The notes beneath the pieces were generated by a model that did not search any database, was not told the DNA's origin, and saw nothing but the letters and a program-made list of their open reading frames with translations. A stretch of DNA of 64,000 bases. It comes from Herbaspirillum rhizosphaerae (lineage in GTDB: Bacteria; Pseudomonadota; Gammaproteobacteria; Burkholderiales; Burkholderiaceae_D). A program made the translations under genes and the position numbers. Location of the stretch: assembly GCF_001189965.1 (NCBI RefSeq), contig NZ_LFLU01000003.1, positions 186,001-250,000 on the forward strand, written 5' to 3'. Positions within the stretch are counted from its first letter, which is position 1. Every line of letters begins with the position of its first letter. Below are positions 43,149 to 52,363 of the stretch, piece after piece.

Positions 43149-44672
43149 TTATGCGCGCGCTTTTTGCGCCTTCTTCGCCTGGTTCAGCAAGAACGTCGTC
43201 AGCAGCGGCACAGGACGGCCGCTGGCGCCCTTGGTCGCGCCGCCGCGCCATGCGGTGCCGGCGATGTCCAGATGCGCCCAGGTGTACTTCTTGGTGAAGC
43301 GTTCCAGGAAGCAGGCGGCGGTGACGCTGCCTGCCGGTTGACCGCCGATGTTGGCGATGTCGGCGAAGTTGGACTTCAGCTGTTCCTGATAAACATCCTG
43401 GATCGGCATGCGCCATGCGGTGTCGCCGCTGGTCTTGCCGGCTGCCAGCAATTCGTTGGCGAGCGCATCGTGGGCGTCGTCTTCGCGTGTGAACAGGCCG
43501 GAGTTGTGATGGCCCAGCGCCACCACGCAAGCACCTGTCAGCGTGGCGATATCGACCACGGCCGCCGGCTTGAAGCGTTCCACATAGGTCAGCGCATCGC
43601 ACAGGATCAGGCGGCCTTCAGCATCGGTGTTCAACACTTCGATGGTCTGGCCCGACATCGAGGTCACGATGTCGCCCGGCTTGGTGGCGCGGCCCGACGG
43701 CATGTTTTCGCAGGTAGGGATGACGCCGATCACGTTGAGCTTCAGCTGCAGCTCGGCGATGGCGCGGAAGGTGCCCAGCACCGAAGCGGCGCCGCACATG
43801 TCGTACTTCATCTCGTCCATGGCTGCGCCCGGCTTGAGCGAAATGCCGCCGGTATCGAAGGTGATGCCTTTGCCGACCAGCACGGTCGGGGCTTCCTTGG
43901 CCTTGCCGCCCATGTGCTTGAGCACGATGAATTTCGGCGGCTCGTCGCTGCCGTTGGTGACCGACAGGAAGCTGCCCATCTTGAGCGCTTCCAGTTGCTT
44001 GCGGTCGAGCACTTCGACGCCCAGCTTGTATTCCTTGGCCAGCTTCTTCGCCGTATTGGCGAGGTAGGTCGGGGTGCAGACATTGCCCGGCAGGTTGGCC
44101 AGGTCCTTGCTCAGTTCCATGCCGTTGGCCAGCGCCACGGCTTCCGCCAGGCCGGTCTTGGCGGCGGCCGTCGCGGTGGCGGAGACGCCGACGGCGATCT
44201 TCTTGACGCCGGTCGGAGCAGGATCTTTCTTGCTCTTCATGGCGTCAGAGCGGTAATTGTTGTCGCGTGCAGCCAGCACCAGGGCGCGGATGGCCCAGGC
44301 AGCGTCGCGGCCCTTGATCTTGTCCAGCGGCAGCACGACCAGCGCATCGTTGGCGCCGACGGTTGTCAGCGCGCGCACGGCGGCTTGCGTTGCAGAGGAG
44401 AAACTTTTGTCTGCGATCTCTTCATCGGCGCCCAGGCCGACCAGCAGCACGCGTTCTGCGGCGACGCCGGTCAGGCCGCGCAGCAGCAGGGTGGTGCCGG
44501 GTTTGCCGGTGATGTCGCCGGATTTGAGCGCGCTGGCGATTGCGCCCATCTTGTCCAATGCTTGTGCAGCCGGTGTCAGCTTGCGGTTTTCAAAGACGCC
44601 AACCACGAGCGTGCCGGTCTTGGCAGCGGTGACGGAGGTTTTTGCGTCCAATGTTTTTATGCTAAAGTCCAT
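43149..44672 (-). CDS. pepA: Leucyl aminopeptidase (cytosol aminopeptidase PepA)
   Basis: A 507-residue M17 family dizinc/manganese aminopeptidase that removes N-terminal residues from peptides and, in E. coli, also binds DNA. The metal and catalytic motifs are [29 protein letters not shown] and the family signature [14 protein letters not shown]. The N-terminal domain ([13 protein letters not shown]..) is the regulatory/DNA-binding half. It is divergent from lptF, as in many proteobacteria. A terminator follows directly, and the holC gene often found behind pepA is absent here. Confidence 0.96.
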   Translation of the reverse strand: MDFSIKTLDAKTSVTAAKTGTLVVGVFENRKLTPAAQALDKMGAIASALKSGDITGKPGTTLLLRGLTGVAAERVLLVGLGADEEIADKSFSSATQAAVRALTTVGANDALVVLPLDKIKGRDAAWAIRALVLAARDNNYRSDAMKSKKDPAPTGVKKIAVGVSATATAAAKTGLAEAVALANGMELSKDLANLPGNVCTPTYLANTAKKLAKEYKLGVEVLDRKQLEALKMGSFLSVTNGSDEPPKFIVLKHMGGKAKEAPTVLVGKGITFDTGGISLKPGAAMDEMKYDMCGAASVLGTFRAIAELQLKLNVIGVIPTCENMPSGRATKPGDIVTSMSGQTIEVLNTDAEGRLILCDALTYVERFKPAAVVDIATLTGACVVALGHHNSGLFTREDDAHDALANELLAAGKTSGDTAWRMPIQDVYQEQLKSNFADIANIGGQPAGSVTAACFLERFTKKYTWAHLDIAGTAWRGGATKGASGRPVPLLTTFLLNQAKKAQKARA

Positions 44673-44798
44673 CGCTTGTCCTTAGTTTGCTGTTTCGCTT
44701 CGTCTTCAGCAGTATTTGCTTCGGATTCTGCTTCATGTTTTTGCTTCGTTTTTTGTTTCATTTCCTGCTTCATTGACCCTTGTGATTATAAGCCCCGA

Positions 44799-45926
44799 AT
44801 GATTTTTGAGCGCGCTCTTCGACGCGAATTGATGAGCACCGCCGGCGCAGTGTTCACAACGCTATTTACCATCATCCTCACCGTGATGCTGATCAAGATC
44901 CTCGGTCAGGCGGCCGGCGGACAGGTCAACTCGCAGGACGTGCTCGCGCTGATCGGTTTCCAGGCGCTGAACTACATGCCCATCATCCTGATCCTCACCG
45001 GCTTCATCTCGGTGCTGCTCGTTGTCACTCGCAGCTATCAGGATTCCGAAATGGTGGTCTGGTTCGCCTGCGGCCTGAGCCTGACGCGCTGGATCAAGCC
45101 GGTGCTGCGTTTCGGCTGGCCGATCATCCTGCTCACCGGCATCCTGAGCTTTGTCGCGACGCCCTGGGCCAACCAGCAAAGCGCGCAGTTCCGCGAACGG
45201 TTTGAAAAGCGCGAAGACATCGCCCGCGTTTCACCCGGCAAATTCCAGGAGTCGGCAACGGCCAACCGCATCTTCTTCGTCGAAGGTATTTCCGGCGACG
45301 CCAGCAAGGTCAAGAACATTTTCGTGAACACCTTCCGCGACGGCAAGAACAGTATCGTGGTCGCCAAAGAAGGCGAGATGGAAGTCGACAAGGATGGTGA
45401 AAAATTCGTCGTCATGAGCAAAGGCCGGCGCTACGACGGCGTGCCGACGCAACCCGATTTCCAGATGGTGGAATTCGAACGCTACGGCCTGCTGGTCGGC
45501 GGCCAGTCCCAGGCCGCAGCCGGCGAGAAATCGGTGCGGGCATTGCAAAGCTGGGACCTGCTGATGCAAAACAACAGCTTCAGCCGGGGCGAGATGCTGT
45601 GGCGCATGGCCTTGCCGCTGATGGCGCTGACGCTGATCCTGCTGGCGATTCCGCTGTCCTTCGTCAACCCGCGCGCGGGCCGCTCCATCGGCCTGCTGGT
45701 TGCGTTGCTGCTGTTCGTCGTCTATAGCAATACCGTCAGCGTGTTCCAGTCGTCGGTGGGACAAAACCGCATCTCGTTCATGCTGGGATGGTGGCCGCCG
45801 CATCTGGTGGTGGCGCTGATCGTGGTCGCGTTGTTCTTCTGGCGGCTGAAGGTCAACAGCCGCTATCACCCGGCCGTCCTGTGGTCCGGCATGCGCCGTG
45901 CGCTTACTCTGAAACGGCAGGGCTGA
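44799..45926 (+). CDS. lptF: LPS export ABC transporter permease LptF
   Basis: A 375-residue YjgP/YjgQ family permease of the LptB2FG complex that extracts lipopolysaccharide from the inner membrane. The N-terminal MIFERALRRELMSTAGAVFTTLFTII and helices 2-3 (LLVVTRSYQDSEMVVWFACGLSLTRWIKPV) precede a large periplasmic beta-jellyroll domain (about 125-260), then three C-terminal helices (MALPLMALTLILLAIPLSF, SIGLLVALLLFVVYSN). Start ATG 44799 lies in the divergent gap to pepA. The stop overlaps the lptG start by one base. Confidence 0.94.
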   Translation: MIFERALRRELMSTAGAVFTTLFTIILTVMLIKILGQAAGGQVNSQDVLALIGFQALNYMPIILILTGFISVLLVVTRSYQDSEMVVWFACGLSLTRWIKPVLRFGWPIILLTGILSFVATPWANQQSAQFRERFEKREDIARVSPGKFQESATANRIFFVEGISGDASKVKNIFVNTFRDGKNSIVVAKEGEMEVDKDGEKFVVMSKGRRYDGVPTQPDFQMVEFERYGLLVGGQSQAAAGEKSVRALQSWDLLMQNNSFSRGEMLWRMALPLMALTLILLAIPLSFVNPRAGRSIGLLVALLLFVVYSNTVSVFQSSVGQNRISFMLGWWPPHLVVALIVVALFFWRLKVNSRYHPAVLWSGMRRALTLKRQG

Positions 45927-47059
45927 TGAGAGTCTTACAACGTTATATCACCGCCGAGATCGTGCGCTCGGTGGCCTTTGCACTGGCTGCTTTTCTGGCG
46001 CTGTTTGCTTTCTTTGAACTGATGGGGCAGCTGGAAGCGGTCGGCCGCAACGGCTACCAATTGCAAACCGCGTTGCTGTATGTGGCAATGGGTTTGCCGG
46101 GCAACGTCTATGAACTGATGCCGACAGCGGTGCTGATCGGCACTATCTATGCCTTGGCGCAATTCGCCGCCAATTCGGAGTTCACCATCATGCGCGTGTC
46201 CAGCATGTCGACGCGCATGACTGCCAAAGCCCTGGCCAAGATCGGCTTGGGCTTCGCCATTTTCACGATCTTGTTCGGGGAACTGGTTGCTCCGAAAACG
46301 ACCGAGTTCGGCGAGAAGCTCAAACTGCAGGCGCAAGGTTCTTCGCTGTCGCAACAATTCCGCTCCGGTCTGTGGGCCAAGGACGTGATCAAAGACGCCG
46401 GTCTCGAAGGCAATGTCATCGGCACGCGCTTTCTGAACATCCAGCGCATGACGCCTGACGGCATGCTGGAAGGCGTGAAGATCTACGAGCTGGACAAGGA
46501 TTTCCACATGTCCGACATGATCGTTGCCGCGCGCGGCGATTATCAGGGCGATCATGTGTGGCAACTGACCGACGTGCAGAAGACGACTTTCATCACCGAC
46601 AACAAGGCCAGCGCGATCACCTCGCCGATCACGACCAGCAAGAACAAGACGATCACCTTCGTTTCCGAGGTGACGCCGGAAATTCTGTCGGTGCTGTTTG
46701 CCGATCCGGACCGCATGTCGGCCTACGATTTGCGCGCTTACACCAAGCATCTGGAAGCCAACAACCAGCGCACCGAGCGCTATGAAATCGCGTTCTGGAA
46801 AAAGGTTGTCTATCCGCTGTCGATCTTCGTCATGATGGCGCTGGCGTTGCCGTTTGCGTATCTGCATTTCCGCGCCGGCGGCGTCAGCCTGAAGATCTTT
46901 ACCGGCATCATGATCGGCGTCAGCTTCCAGCTGATCAACAATCTGTTCTCGCATCTGGGGCTGCTCAACAGCTGGCCGGCGCTGTTGACGGCGGCCTTGC
47001 CGAGCACCTTGTTCATGCTCATGGCGATTGTCGCGCTGCGCTGGGTTGAACGGCGTTGA
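45926..47059 (+). CDS. lptG: LPS export ABC transporter permease LptG
   Basis: A 377-residue partner of LptF in the LptB2FG transporter. MRVLQRYITAEIVRSVAFALAAFLALFAFFELMGQL is the typical first helix; the periplasmic domain spans about 125-270, and the C-terminal helices contain YPLSIFVMMALALPFAYLHFRAGGVSLKIFTGIMIGVSFQLINNLFSHLGLLNSWP. ATG 45926 overlaps the lptF stop (TGATG), so the two are translationally coupled. The chelatase gene follows after 5 bp. Confidence 0.94.
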   Translation: MRVLQRYITAEIVRSVAFALAAFLALFAFFELMGQLEAVGRNGYQLQTALLYVAMGLPGNVYELMPTAVLIGTIYALAQFAANSEFTIMRVSSMSTRMTAKALAKIGLGFAIFTILFGELVAPKTTEFGEKLKLQAQGSSLSQQFRSGLWAKDVIKDAGLEGNVIGTRFLNIQRMTPDGMLEGVKIYELDKDFHMSDMIVAARGDYQGDHVWQLTDVQKTTFITDNKASAITSPITTSKNKTITFVSEVTPEILSVLFADPDRMSAYDLRAYTKHLEANNQRTERYEIAFWKKVVYPLSIFVMMALALPFAYLHFRAGGVSLKIFTGIMIGVSFQLINNLFSHLGLLNSWPALLTAALPSTLFMLMAIVALRWVERR

Positions 47060-47064
47060 CCACG

Positions 47065-47436
47065 ATGAAAAAATCGCTGATCCTGTTCGCGCACGGCGCC
47101 CGCGATCCCAATTGGGCCGAGCCGTTTCGCCGCCTGCGCGCGCTGACGCAGGCCAGCCTGCCGGAGGTGGCGGTAGAGCTGGCTTTTCTGGAATTGATGA
47201 CGCCGGACTTGCCGCAGCTCGCCGCGCAACAGATTGCCGACGGCGCGCAGCAGGTGACGATCGTACCGGTGTTCTTGGGGCAGGGCGGACATGTCCGGCG
47301 CGATTTGCCGGTACTGGTTGAACAACTGCAGCAAGCACACCCCGGCATCCGATTTCAGGTGGCGGAAGCGGCCGGCGAAGATGCCGGCGTGCTGCAGGCA
47401 TTGGCGAACTACTGCATCGCCAAAGTCGGTTCTTGA
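47065..47436 (+). CDS. Sirohydrochlorin chelatase family protein (small CbiX/SirB type)
   Basis: A 123-residue single-domain class II chelatase. KSLILFAHGARDPNWAEPFRRL carries the catalytic/metal-binding histidine, and VTIVPVFLGQGGHVRRDLP holds the second histidine. Such short CbiX proteins insert iron or cobalt into sirohydrochlorin as homodimers. Here the nearby sulfite reductase and uroporphyrinogen-III methyltransferase make iron insertion for siroheme likely (inference). It is coupled to lptG by a 5-bp gap; ATG 47065 is used because the upstream TTG is less likely. Confidence 0.88.
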   Translation: MKKSLILFAHGARDPNWAEPFRRLRALTQASLPEVAVELAFLELMTPDLPQLAAQQIADGAQQVTIVPVFLGQGGHVRRDLPVLVEQLQQAHPGIRFQVAEAAGEDAGVLQALANYCIAKVGS

Positions 47437-47440
47437 TCGA

Positions 47441-47812
47441 TCAGAACAAACGCGAACCGTCAGGCACGGCCTGATCGGGCGCGAACAACACCACTTCTCC
47501 CCGGGCATCCGGGAATCCCAGCGTCAACACTTCCGACATGAACTTGCCGATCTGCCGCGGCGGAAAATTGACCACGGCCGCCACTTGCTTGCCCACCAGT
47601 TGATCAGGCTGATAGTGCGCCGTGATCTGCGCGCTGCTTTGCTTGATGCCGATGGCCGGTCCGAAGTCGATCTTCAGCTTGTAGGCCGGTTTGCGGGCTT
47701 CAGGGAAGGCATCGGCGGAGATGACGGTGCCGATGCGGATATCGACCTTGAGGAAATCGTCGAAGGCGATCGGTGCGGCGGCGGGGGCGCTGGAGTCGTG
47801 TAACAGGTGCAT
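47441..47812 (-). CDS. tRNA-binding domain protein (CsaA-like)
   Basis: A 123-residue protein consisting of one EMAP/OB-fold tRNA-binding domain: [35 protein letters not shown], then [24 protein letters not shown]. CsaA proteins of this size form dimers and have been described as secretion-related chaperones and tRNA binders. It converges on the chelatase gene with a gap of only 4 bp and no terminator. Confidence 0.9.
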   Translation of the reverse strand: MHLLHDSSAPAAAPIAFDDFLKVDIRIGTVISADAFPEARKPAYKLKIDFGPAIGIKQSSAQITAHYQPDQLVGKQVAAVVNFPPRQIGKFMSEVLTLGFPDARGEVVLFAPDQAVPDGSRLF

Positions 47813-47862
47813 GGGATGTGCTCAGAGAAATAAGCGTCGTTGCAGGGCGGTTCAGCTGCTGT

Positions 47863-48612
47863 TCAGTTGCGGTTGGCCAGCGCTTCTCCGATCATGACCA
47901 GCACCGGGCCGCTGCACTGGGTCAGGCCCTGTTCCAGCGTGCCGAGTTCCAGATCGAGGATGCGCTCGTTGTCGCGGCTGCAATTTTCCACTACCACCAC
48001 CGGCGTCGTCCGGGCATACCCGAGCGACAGCAGGCGTTGCGCCGTCGCCGTCGCTTCGCGGCCGCCCATGTATTGCACCAGGGTGTCGCCGTTGGGCATG
48101 ATGAATTCGCCCGGTTCGTCCGGCGCCGTGCTGGAGGTGAACAGGGACACGCTGCGGGCGATGCCGCGTTTGGTCAGCGGGCGCTGCGCCGACGATGCGG
48201 CTGCCAGCGCGGCGGTGATGCCTGGGACGATTTCGTAAGCAATATTCTGGCTGTCGAGCGCGCGCAATTCTTCATCGGCGCGGCCGAACAGCATCGGGTC
48301 GCCGCCTTTCAGGCGCACCACCAGGCGGTACTGGTGCGCACATTCGATCAGGCGTTCATTGATGACTTGCTGCGCAGTGGAGCGCTGGCCGCTGCGTTTG
48401 CCGACGGAGATCTTGACGGCTTGCGGGCACAGCTCCAGCATCTCTTCGGTGACCAGCGCATCGTGCAGGACGACATCGGCCTGGGCAAGCAGACGCGCCC
48501 CCCGCACGGTGATCAGGTCGGCTGCGCCGGGACCGGCGCCGATCAGATAGACCTTGCCGATGGGCTGGACGGATACAGGAGGCGTTGACAGATTGGCTGG
48601 GGCTGAGCTCAT
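47863..48612 (-). CDS. cobA: Uroporphyrinogen-III C-methyltransferase (SUMT)
   Basis: A 249-residue SAM-dependent enzyme that methylates uroporphyrinogen III at C2 and C7 to give precorrin-2, the branch point to siroheme and cobalamin. Signatures: GKVYLIGAGPGAADLITVRGARLLAQADVVLHDALV at the N-terminus, VRLKGGDPMLFGRADEEL and the central VVPGITAALAAAS. It is the single-domain form, without the dehydrogenase/chelatase part of E. coli CysG. It follows cysN by about 90 bp on the same strand and supplies siroheme for CysI. Confidence 0.93.
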   Translation of the reverse strand: MSSAPANLSTPPVSVQPIGKVYLIGAGPGAADLITVRGARLLAQADVVLHDALVTEEMLELCPQAVKISVGKRSGQRSTAQQVINERLIECAHQYRLVVRLKGGDPMLFGRADEELRALDSQNIAYEIVPGITAALAAASSAQRPLTKRGIARSVSLFTSSTAPDEPGEFIMPNGDTLVQYMGGREATATAQRLLSLGYARTTPVVVVENCSRDNERILDLELGTLEQGLTQCSGPVLVMIGEALANRN

Positions 48613-48702
48613 ACGAAAAAATGAAAAAGATCGCAGCCCGGCTGATACCGGCTGCTGCGCGTTCCGTCCAAATCGGCGGGTAGAACGCGACAGCAGAGAT
48701 TA

Positions 48703-50028
48703 TCAGGCATCCAGGCGGATCATGCCAGCGGCAACCGTCTGATGCGTGACTTCATCGATCAGGATGAAGGCGCCGGTGGCGCGGATGGCGTCGTAGCTGT
48801 CCGCAGCAATCGGCTGTTGCACGTTGATGGAGACGCGGGCAATGTCGTTCAGCTTGAGCGATTCGGCCGGATGGCGCTGCTGCGTATTGATGTCGAGCAA
48901 GGTGTCGACCTTGGACACGCGCGCCGCTACTTGCTTGGTGGTGTGCTTGAGCCAGTATTTGCGGCGCGGATCGAGCGCATCTTCGGACAACCAGCACAGG
49001 TCGGCGTTGACGGTCTTGAGCAGCGTTGGCGCTTGCTCAGCGGATGCCAGCATGTCTCCGCGTGAAATGTCCAGATATTCGTCCAGCAGGATCGTCACCG
49101 ACTGGCCGGCCGTTGCCGACTGCAGCGAACCGTCCAGCGTCAGGATGTCCTTGACCGTGGCGCTCTGGCCGCTCGGTTGCACCAGCAGCTTGTCGCCCTT
49201 GCTGACTTTGCCGGCTTCGATGCGGCCCATGTAGCCGCGGAAATCGTTGGCCTCATGGCCGTTGTGGCGCGCCACCAGTTGCACCGGGAAGCGGAACGGC
49301 TCTTCGTGCGCGTCTTCGTACACCGACAGCGACTCCAGCAGCTCGATCAGCGTCGGGCCCTTGTACCAGGACAACTTGTCGCCGGCGCTCACGACGTTGT
49401 CGCCGGCCAGTGCTGACAGGGGAATCGGACGCACGTCCTTCAAGCCCAGTTGCGCCGCGAATTCCTGATACGCGCCGACGATGCGGTCGTATACGGTCTG
49501 GTCATAGTTCACCAGATCCATCTTGTTGACCGCGACTACCACGTGCTGGATTTGCAGCAGGTGAGCGATGGTCGAGTGGCGCTTGGTCTGCGTCAGCAAT
49601 TCCACGCTGCCGTCGTCACCTAGCTTGACCTTGGAGACGTCGATCAGGATGATCACCGCGTCGGCGGTCGAGGCGCCGGTCACCATGTTGCGAGTGTACT
49701 GCTCGTGACCCGGGGTGTCGGCAATGATGAACTTGCGTTTGGGCGTGGCGAAATAACGATAGGCCACATCGATGGTGATGCCTTGTTCGCGCTCGGCTTC
49801 CAGGCCGTCAGTGAGCAAGGACAGATCGATGGTGTCGCCCACGGTGCGCTTGTGCTTGGCGCGCGAGATGGACGCGAGCTGATCGGCGAAGATGCCCTTG
49901 CTGTCGAACAGCAGGCGGCCGATCAGCGTGCTCTTGCCGTCATCCACCGAACCGGCGGTGATGAAGCGCAGCAGGCCGCGTTCGTGCGAGGTTGTGTTCA
50001 GGTCTTTTTCGGCAACAGCGGCATTCAT
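48703..50028 (-). CDS. cysN: Sulfate adenylyltransferase subunit 1 (GTPase)
   Basis: A 441-residue elongation-factor-like GTPase whose GTP hydrolysis drives APS formation by CysD. The P-loop GSVDDGKST lies at residues 26-34, the G3 motif is DTPGHEQYTRNM, and G4 is VNKMDLV; beta-barrel domains II and III follow. There is no C-terminal APS kinase (CysC) domain. The ATG overlaps the cysD stop (TGATG). Confidence 0.95.
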   Translation of the reverse strand: MNAAVAEKDLNTTSHERGLLRFITAGSVDDGKSTLIGRLLFDSKGIFADQLASISRAKHKRTVGDTIDLSLLTDGLEAEREQGITIDVAYRYFATPKRKFIIADTPGHEQYTRNMVTGASTADAVIILIDVSKVKLGDDGSVELLTQTKRHSTIAHLLQIQHVVVAVNKMDLVNYDQTVYDRIVGAYQEFAAQLGLKDVRPIPLSALAGDNVVSAGDKLSWYKGPTLIELLESLSVYEDAHEEPFRFPVQLVARHNGHEANDFRGYMGRIEAGKVSKGDKLLVQPSGQSATVKDILTLDGSLQSATAGQSVTILLDEYLDISRGDMLASAEQAPTLLKTVNADLCWLSEDALDPRRKYWLKHTTKQVAARVSKVDTLLDINTQQRHPAESLKLNDIARVSINVQQPIAADSYDAIRATGAFILIDEVTHQTVAAGMIRLDA

Positions 50029-50963
50029 CAGAAATATCCTTCTTTTTTACGTTTTTCCATCGACGCTTCGGAGGTCTGGTCGTCCATGCGCGTCGCGCCG
50101 CGTTCGGTGATCTGGGTGACGGCGGTTTCGGCGATGATGGCTTCCACCGATGCGGCATCGGATGCCACCGGGCAGGTGCAGGAGATATCGCCGACAGTGC
50201 GGAAGCGCACGATGCGGTTCTCGACGGTTTCGCCTTCCTTGGCCGGGGTCAGGTCGGTCAGCGGCACCAGCAGGCCGTTGCGCGGGATCACCTGGCGCTC
50301 ATGCGCGAAGTAAATCGGCGGCAGCGCCAGTTTTTCGCGGGCGATGTATTGCCAGACGTCGAGCTCGGTCCAGTTCGAGATCGGGAACACGCGCATGTTT
50401 TCGCCCGGATGGACGCGGGTGTTGTAGAGATCCCAGAGTTCCGGGCGTTGCGCCTTCGGATTCCATTGGCCGAACTCGTCGCGGAAGGAAAAGATGCGTT
50501 CCTTGGCGCGCGCCTTTTCTTCATCGCGGCGTGCGCCGCCGATACAGGCGTCGAACTTGAATTCTTCAATCGTTTCCAGCAGCGTCACGGCTTGCGCAGC
50601 GTTGCGCGAATCGGTCAGCGGATTGCGCAGGCGCACGGTGCCGCGCTTGATCGAATCTTCGACCGAGCGCACGACGAGCCTTTCGCCGAGTTCGGCGGCG
50701 CGCTGGTCGCGGAAGGAAATCACTTCCGGGAAATTATGGCCGGTGTCGATGTGCACCAGCGGGAACGGGAATTTGCCGGGGCGGAACGCCTTCTCGGCGA
50801 TGCGCAGCAGCACCACGGAATCCTTGCCGCCGGAGAACAGCAGGGCAGGGTTGCTGCACTCGGCCGCGACTTCGCGCATGATGTGGATGGCTTCCGACTC
50901 CAGCCAGTCAAGATGACGGCTGCTGGCGTTGTCCAGGAAAAGTTGTTCAACTGCTGTGTTCAT
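50028..50963 (-). CDS. cysD: Sulfate adenylyltransferase subunit 2
   Basis: A 311-residue PP-loop ATP sulfurylase subunit that adenylates sulfate to APS. The PP-loop motif is ALLFSGGKDSVVLLRIAEKAF; further signatures are FPLVHIDTGHNFPEVISFRD and the GARRDEEKARAKERIFSFRDEFGQWNPKAQRPELW block. It forms a heterodimer with CysN, whose gene overlaps its stop. The 106-bp gap to cysH is the largest inside the cys cluster and might hold a secondary promoter. Confidence 0.96.
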   Translation of the reverse strand: MNTAVEQLFLDNASSRHLDWLESEAIHIMREVAAECSNPALLFSGGKDSVVLLRIAEKAFRPGKFPFPLVHIDTGHNFPEVISFRDQRAAELGERLVVRSVEDSIKRGTVRLRNPLTDSRNAAQAVTLLETIEEFKFDACIGGARRDEEKARAKERIFSFRDEFGQWNPKAQRPELWDLYNTRVHPGENMRVFPISNWTELDVWQYIAREKLALPPIYFAHERQVIPRNGLLVPLTDLTPAKEGETVENRIVRFRTVGDISCTCPVASDAASVEAIIAETAVTQITERGATRMDDQTSEASMEKRKKEGYF

Positions 50964-51069
50964 ACGATGACCTTTGGTTCAAGTCGAATGTAAAACGGAT
51001 ATCGGAATATCGTGTACTGCGATGGCGGCAATACCGCGCATCGACATGTGTTGTTTGCTGCGGAAAAAA

Positions 51070-51804
51070 TCAGGCCGGGGCGGTCTGCGACTTGATGCGG
51101 ATCAGCTTGCCGTCCACCACGTGCAGGCCGCATTCCTTGGAGTCGGGATTTTCCCACCACCAGCGGCCGGCGCGCACATCCTCGCCCGGCTGGATGGCGC
51201 GGGTACAGGGTTCGCAGCCGATCGACGGATAACCCTGGTCGTGCAGCGGGTTGTACGGCACCTTGTGGTCGCGCAGGTATTGCCAGACGTCTTCTTCCGA
51301 CCAGTCTGCCAGCGGATTGAACTTGGCCATGCCGTGCGCCGGATCGTCCTCCTGCACGTCGAGCGCCGCGCGGGTGACCGACTGCGCACGGCGCTGGCCG
51401 GTGATCCAGGATTTGTTGCCGGCGAGCGCGCGGTTGAGCGGCTCGATCTTGCGGATGCGGCAGCATTCCTTGCGCATCTCGACGCTGTCGTAGAAGGCGT
51501 TGAGACCGTTCTGCGCGACATATTGCTCGACGGCGGCAGGTTCCGGACGATACGGCGTGACGTCGTAGTCGTAGGTTTCCTTGATGGTGTCGAGCATGCC
51601 CAGCGTCTCTTTGTGCAGGCGGCCGGTTTCCAGCGTGAAGATGCCGATTTTGTCTTGCAACTTGCCGCGCAGGATCATGTCGGTCAGCACCATGTCCTCC
51701 GCCGCCATGCTGGAGGCGAACACGGCCGGGGTGTACTCGGCGGCGATCTTTTCCAGCGTGGCGCGGGTAGCTCCAATGAGCGCTTGCAAAGCTTGTTCGG
51801 ACAT
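51070..51804 (-). CDS. cysH: Adenylyl-sulfate reductase (iron-sulfur CysH type)
   Basis: A 244-residue assimilatory reductase that converts APS to sulfite with thioredoxin. Both cysteine pairs of the [4Fe-4S] class are present, C114-C115 (KECCRIRKIEPL) and C197/C200 (SIGCEPCTR), as is the nucleophilic C225 in KECGLH. This marks it as an APS reductase rather than a PAPS reductase, in line with the absence of cysC. ATG 51804 is chosen because the upstream extension overlaps the DUF934 gene. It lies directly behind the DUF934 gene. Confidence 0.94.
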   Translation of the reverse strand: MSEQALQALIGATRATLEKIAAEYTPAVFASSMAAEDMVLTDMILRGKLQDKIGIFTLETGRLHKETLGMLDTIKETYDYDVTPYRPEPAAVEQYVAQNGLNAFYDSVEMRKECCRIRKIEPLNRALAGNKSWITGQRRAQSVTRAALDVQEDDPAHGMAKFNPLADWSEEDVWQYLRDHKVPYNPLHDQGYPSIGCEPCTRAIQPGEDVRAGRWWWENPDSKECGLHVVDGKLIRIKSQTAPA

Positions 51805-51835
51805 GGCGTTACTCTCTCTTCCCTTGATTTGACAA

Positions 51836-52363
51836 TTAATCGCGGGTGGCAACCGTCTCACGCTTGGCGCGACGGAACAGCGGGTTCTTCTCATCCCACG
51901 AGGTCTGGTACTTTTCCGAAAAATCGGTCAGGCCCTTCAAGGCATCGTGGATGTCTTTGTCGGCACGCACGGCGAAGGCGTTGAAGCCGACGCGCTGCAT
52001 GTAGAACAACTGGTCGCGCAGCACGTCGCCGACGGCGCGCAGCTCGCCGGTGTAGCCGAGGCGGGCGCGCAGGTTGTAGGCGATGGAGTAACCGCGGCCG
52101 TCGGCGAACTTGGGGAAGTCCACGGCGATGACCTGGAACGGACCCAAATCGTCTTTCAGCTCTTCCGGACGCTCGTCGCTGGCAAACCAGACGCCGAGTT
52201 CCTTGCGACCTTGCAGCGCGGCGCGTTGCGCCTGCCATACCTTCAGCGGCACGATGATCTTGCCTGCGGGGACGGCGACGCCTTCCGGCGTTTCGCCTTC
52301 GGTCAGGCGCAGTACGGTCCAGTCATCGCTGATGACGACTTTGTCTTTAATCAGATTAGGCAC
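51836..52363 (-). CDS. DUF934 family protein of the cys operon
   Basis: A protein of about 175 residues in the DUF934 family, which almost always follows cysI and is thought to assist sulfite reductase; the mechanism is not established. Visible: PNLIKDKVVISDDWTVLRL, GVWFASDERPEELKDDLG, IAVDFPKFADGRGYSIAYNLRARLGYTGELRAVGDVLRDQLFYMQRVGF. The preferred start is GTG 52363, which has GGAG nine bases upstream and overlaps the cysI stop; ATG 52384 would add seven residues but lacks a ribosome binding site. Confidence 0.87.
   Translation of the reverse strand: MPNLIKDKVVISDDWTVLRLTEGETPEGVAVPAGKIIVPLKVWQAQRAALQGRKELGVWFASDERPEELKDDLGPFQVIAVDFPKFADGRGYSIAYNLRARLGYTGELRAVGDVLRDQLFYMQRVGFNAFAVRADKDIHDALKGLTDFSEKYQTSWDEKNPLFRRAKRETVATRD

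Noticed and set aside
43164-44798. Long plus-strand extension upstream of lptF (opposite pepA)
   Set aside because: The frame is open through pepA antisense, but LptF homology begins at 44799 and pepA is a clear gene.
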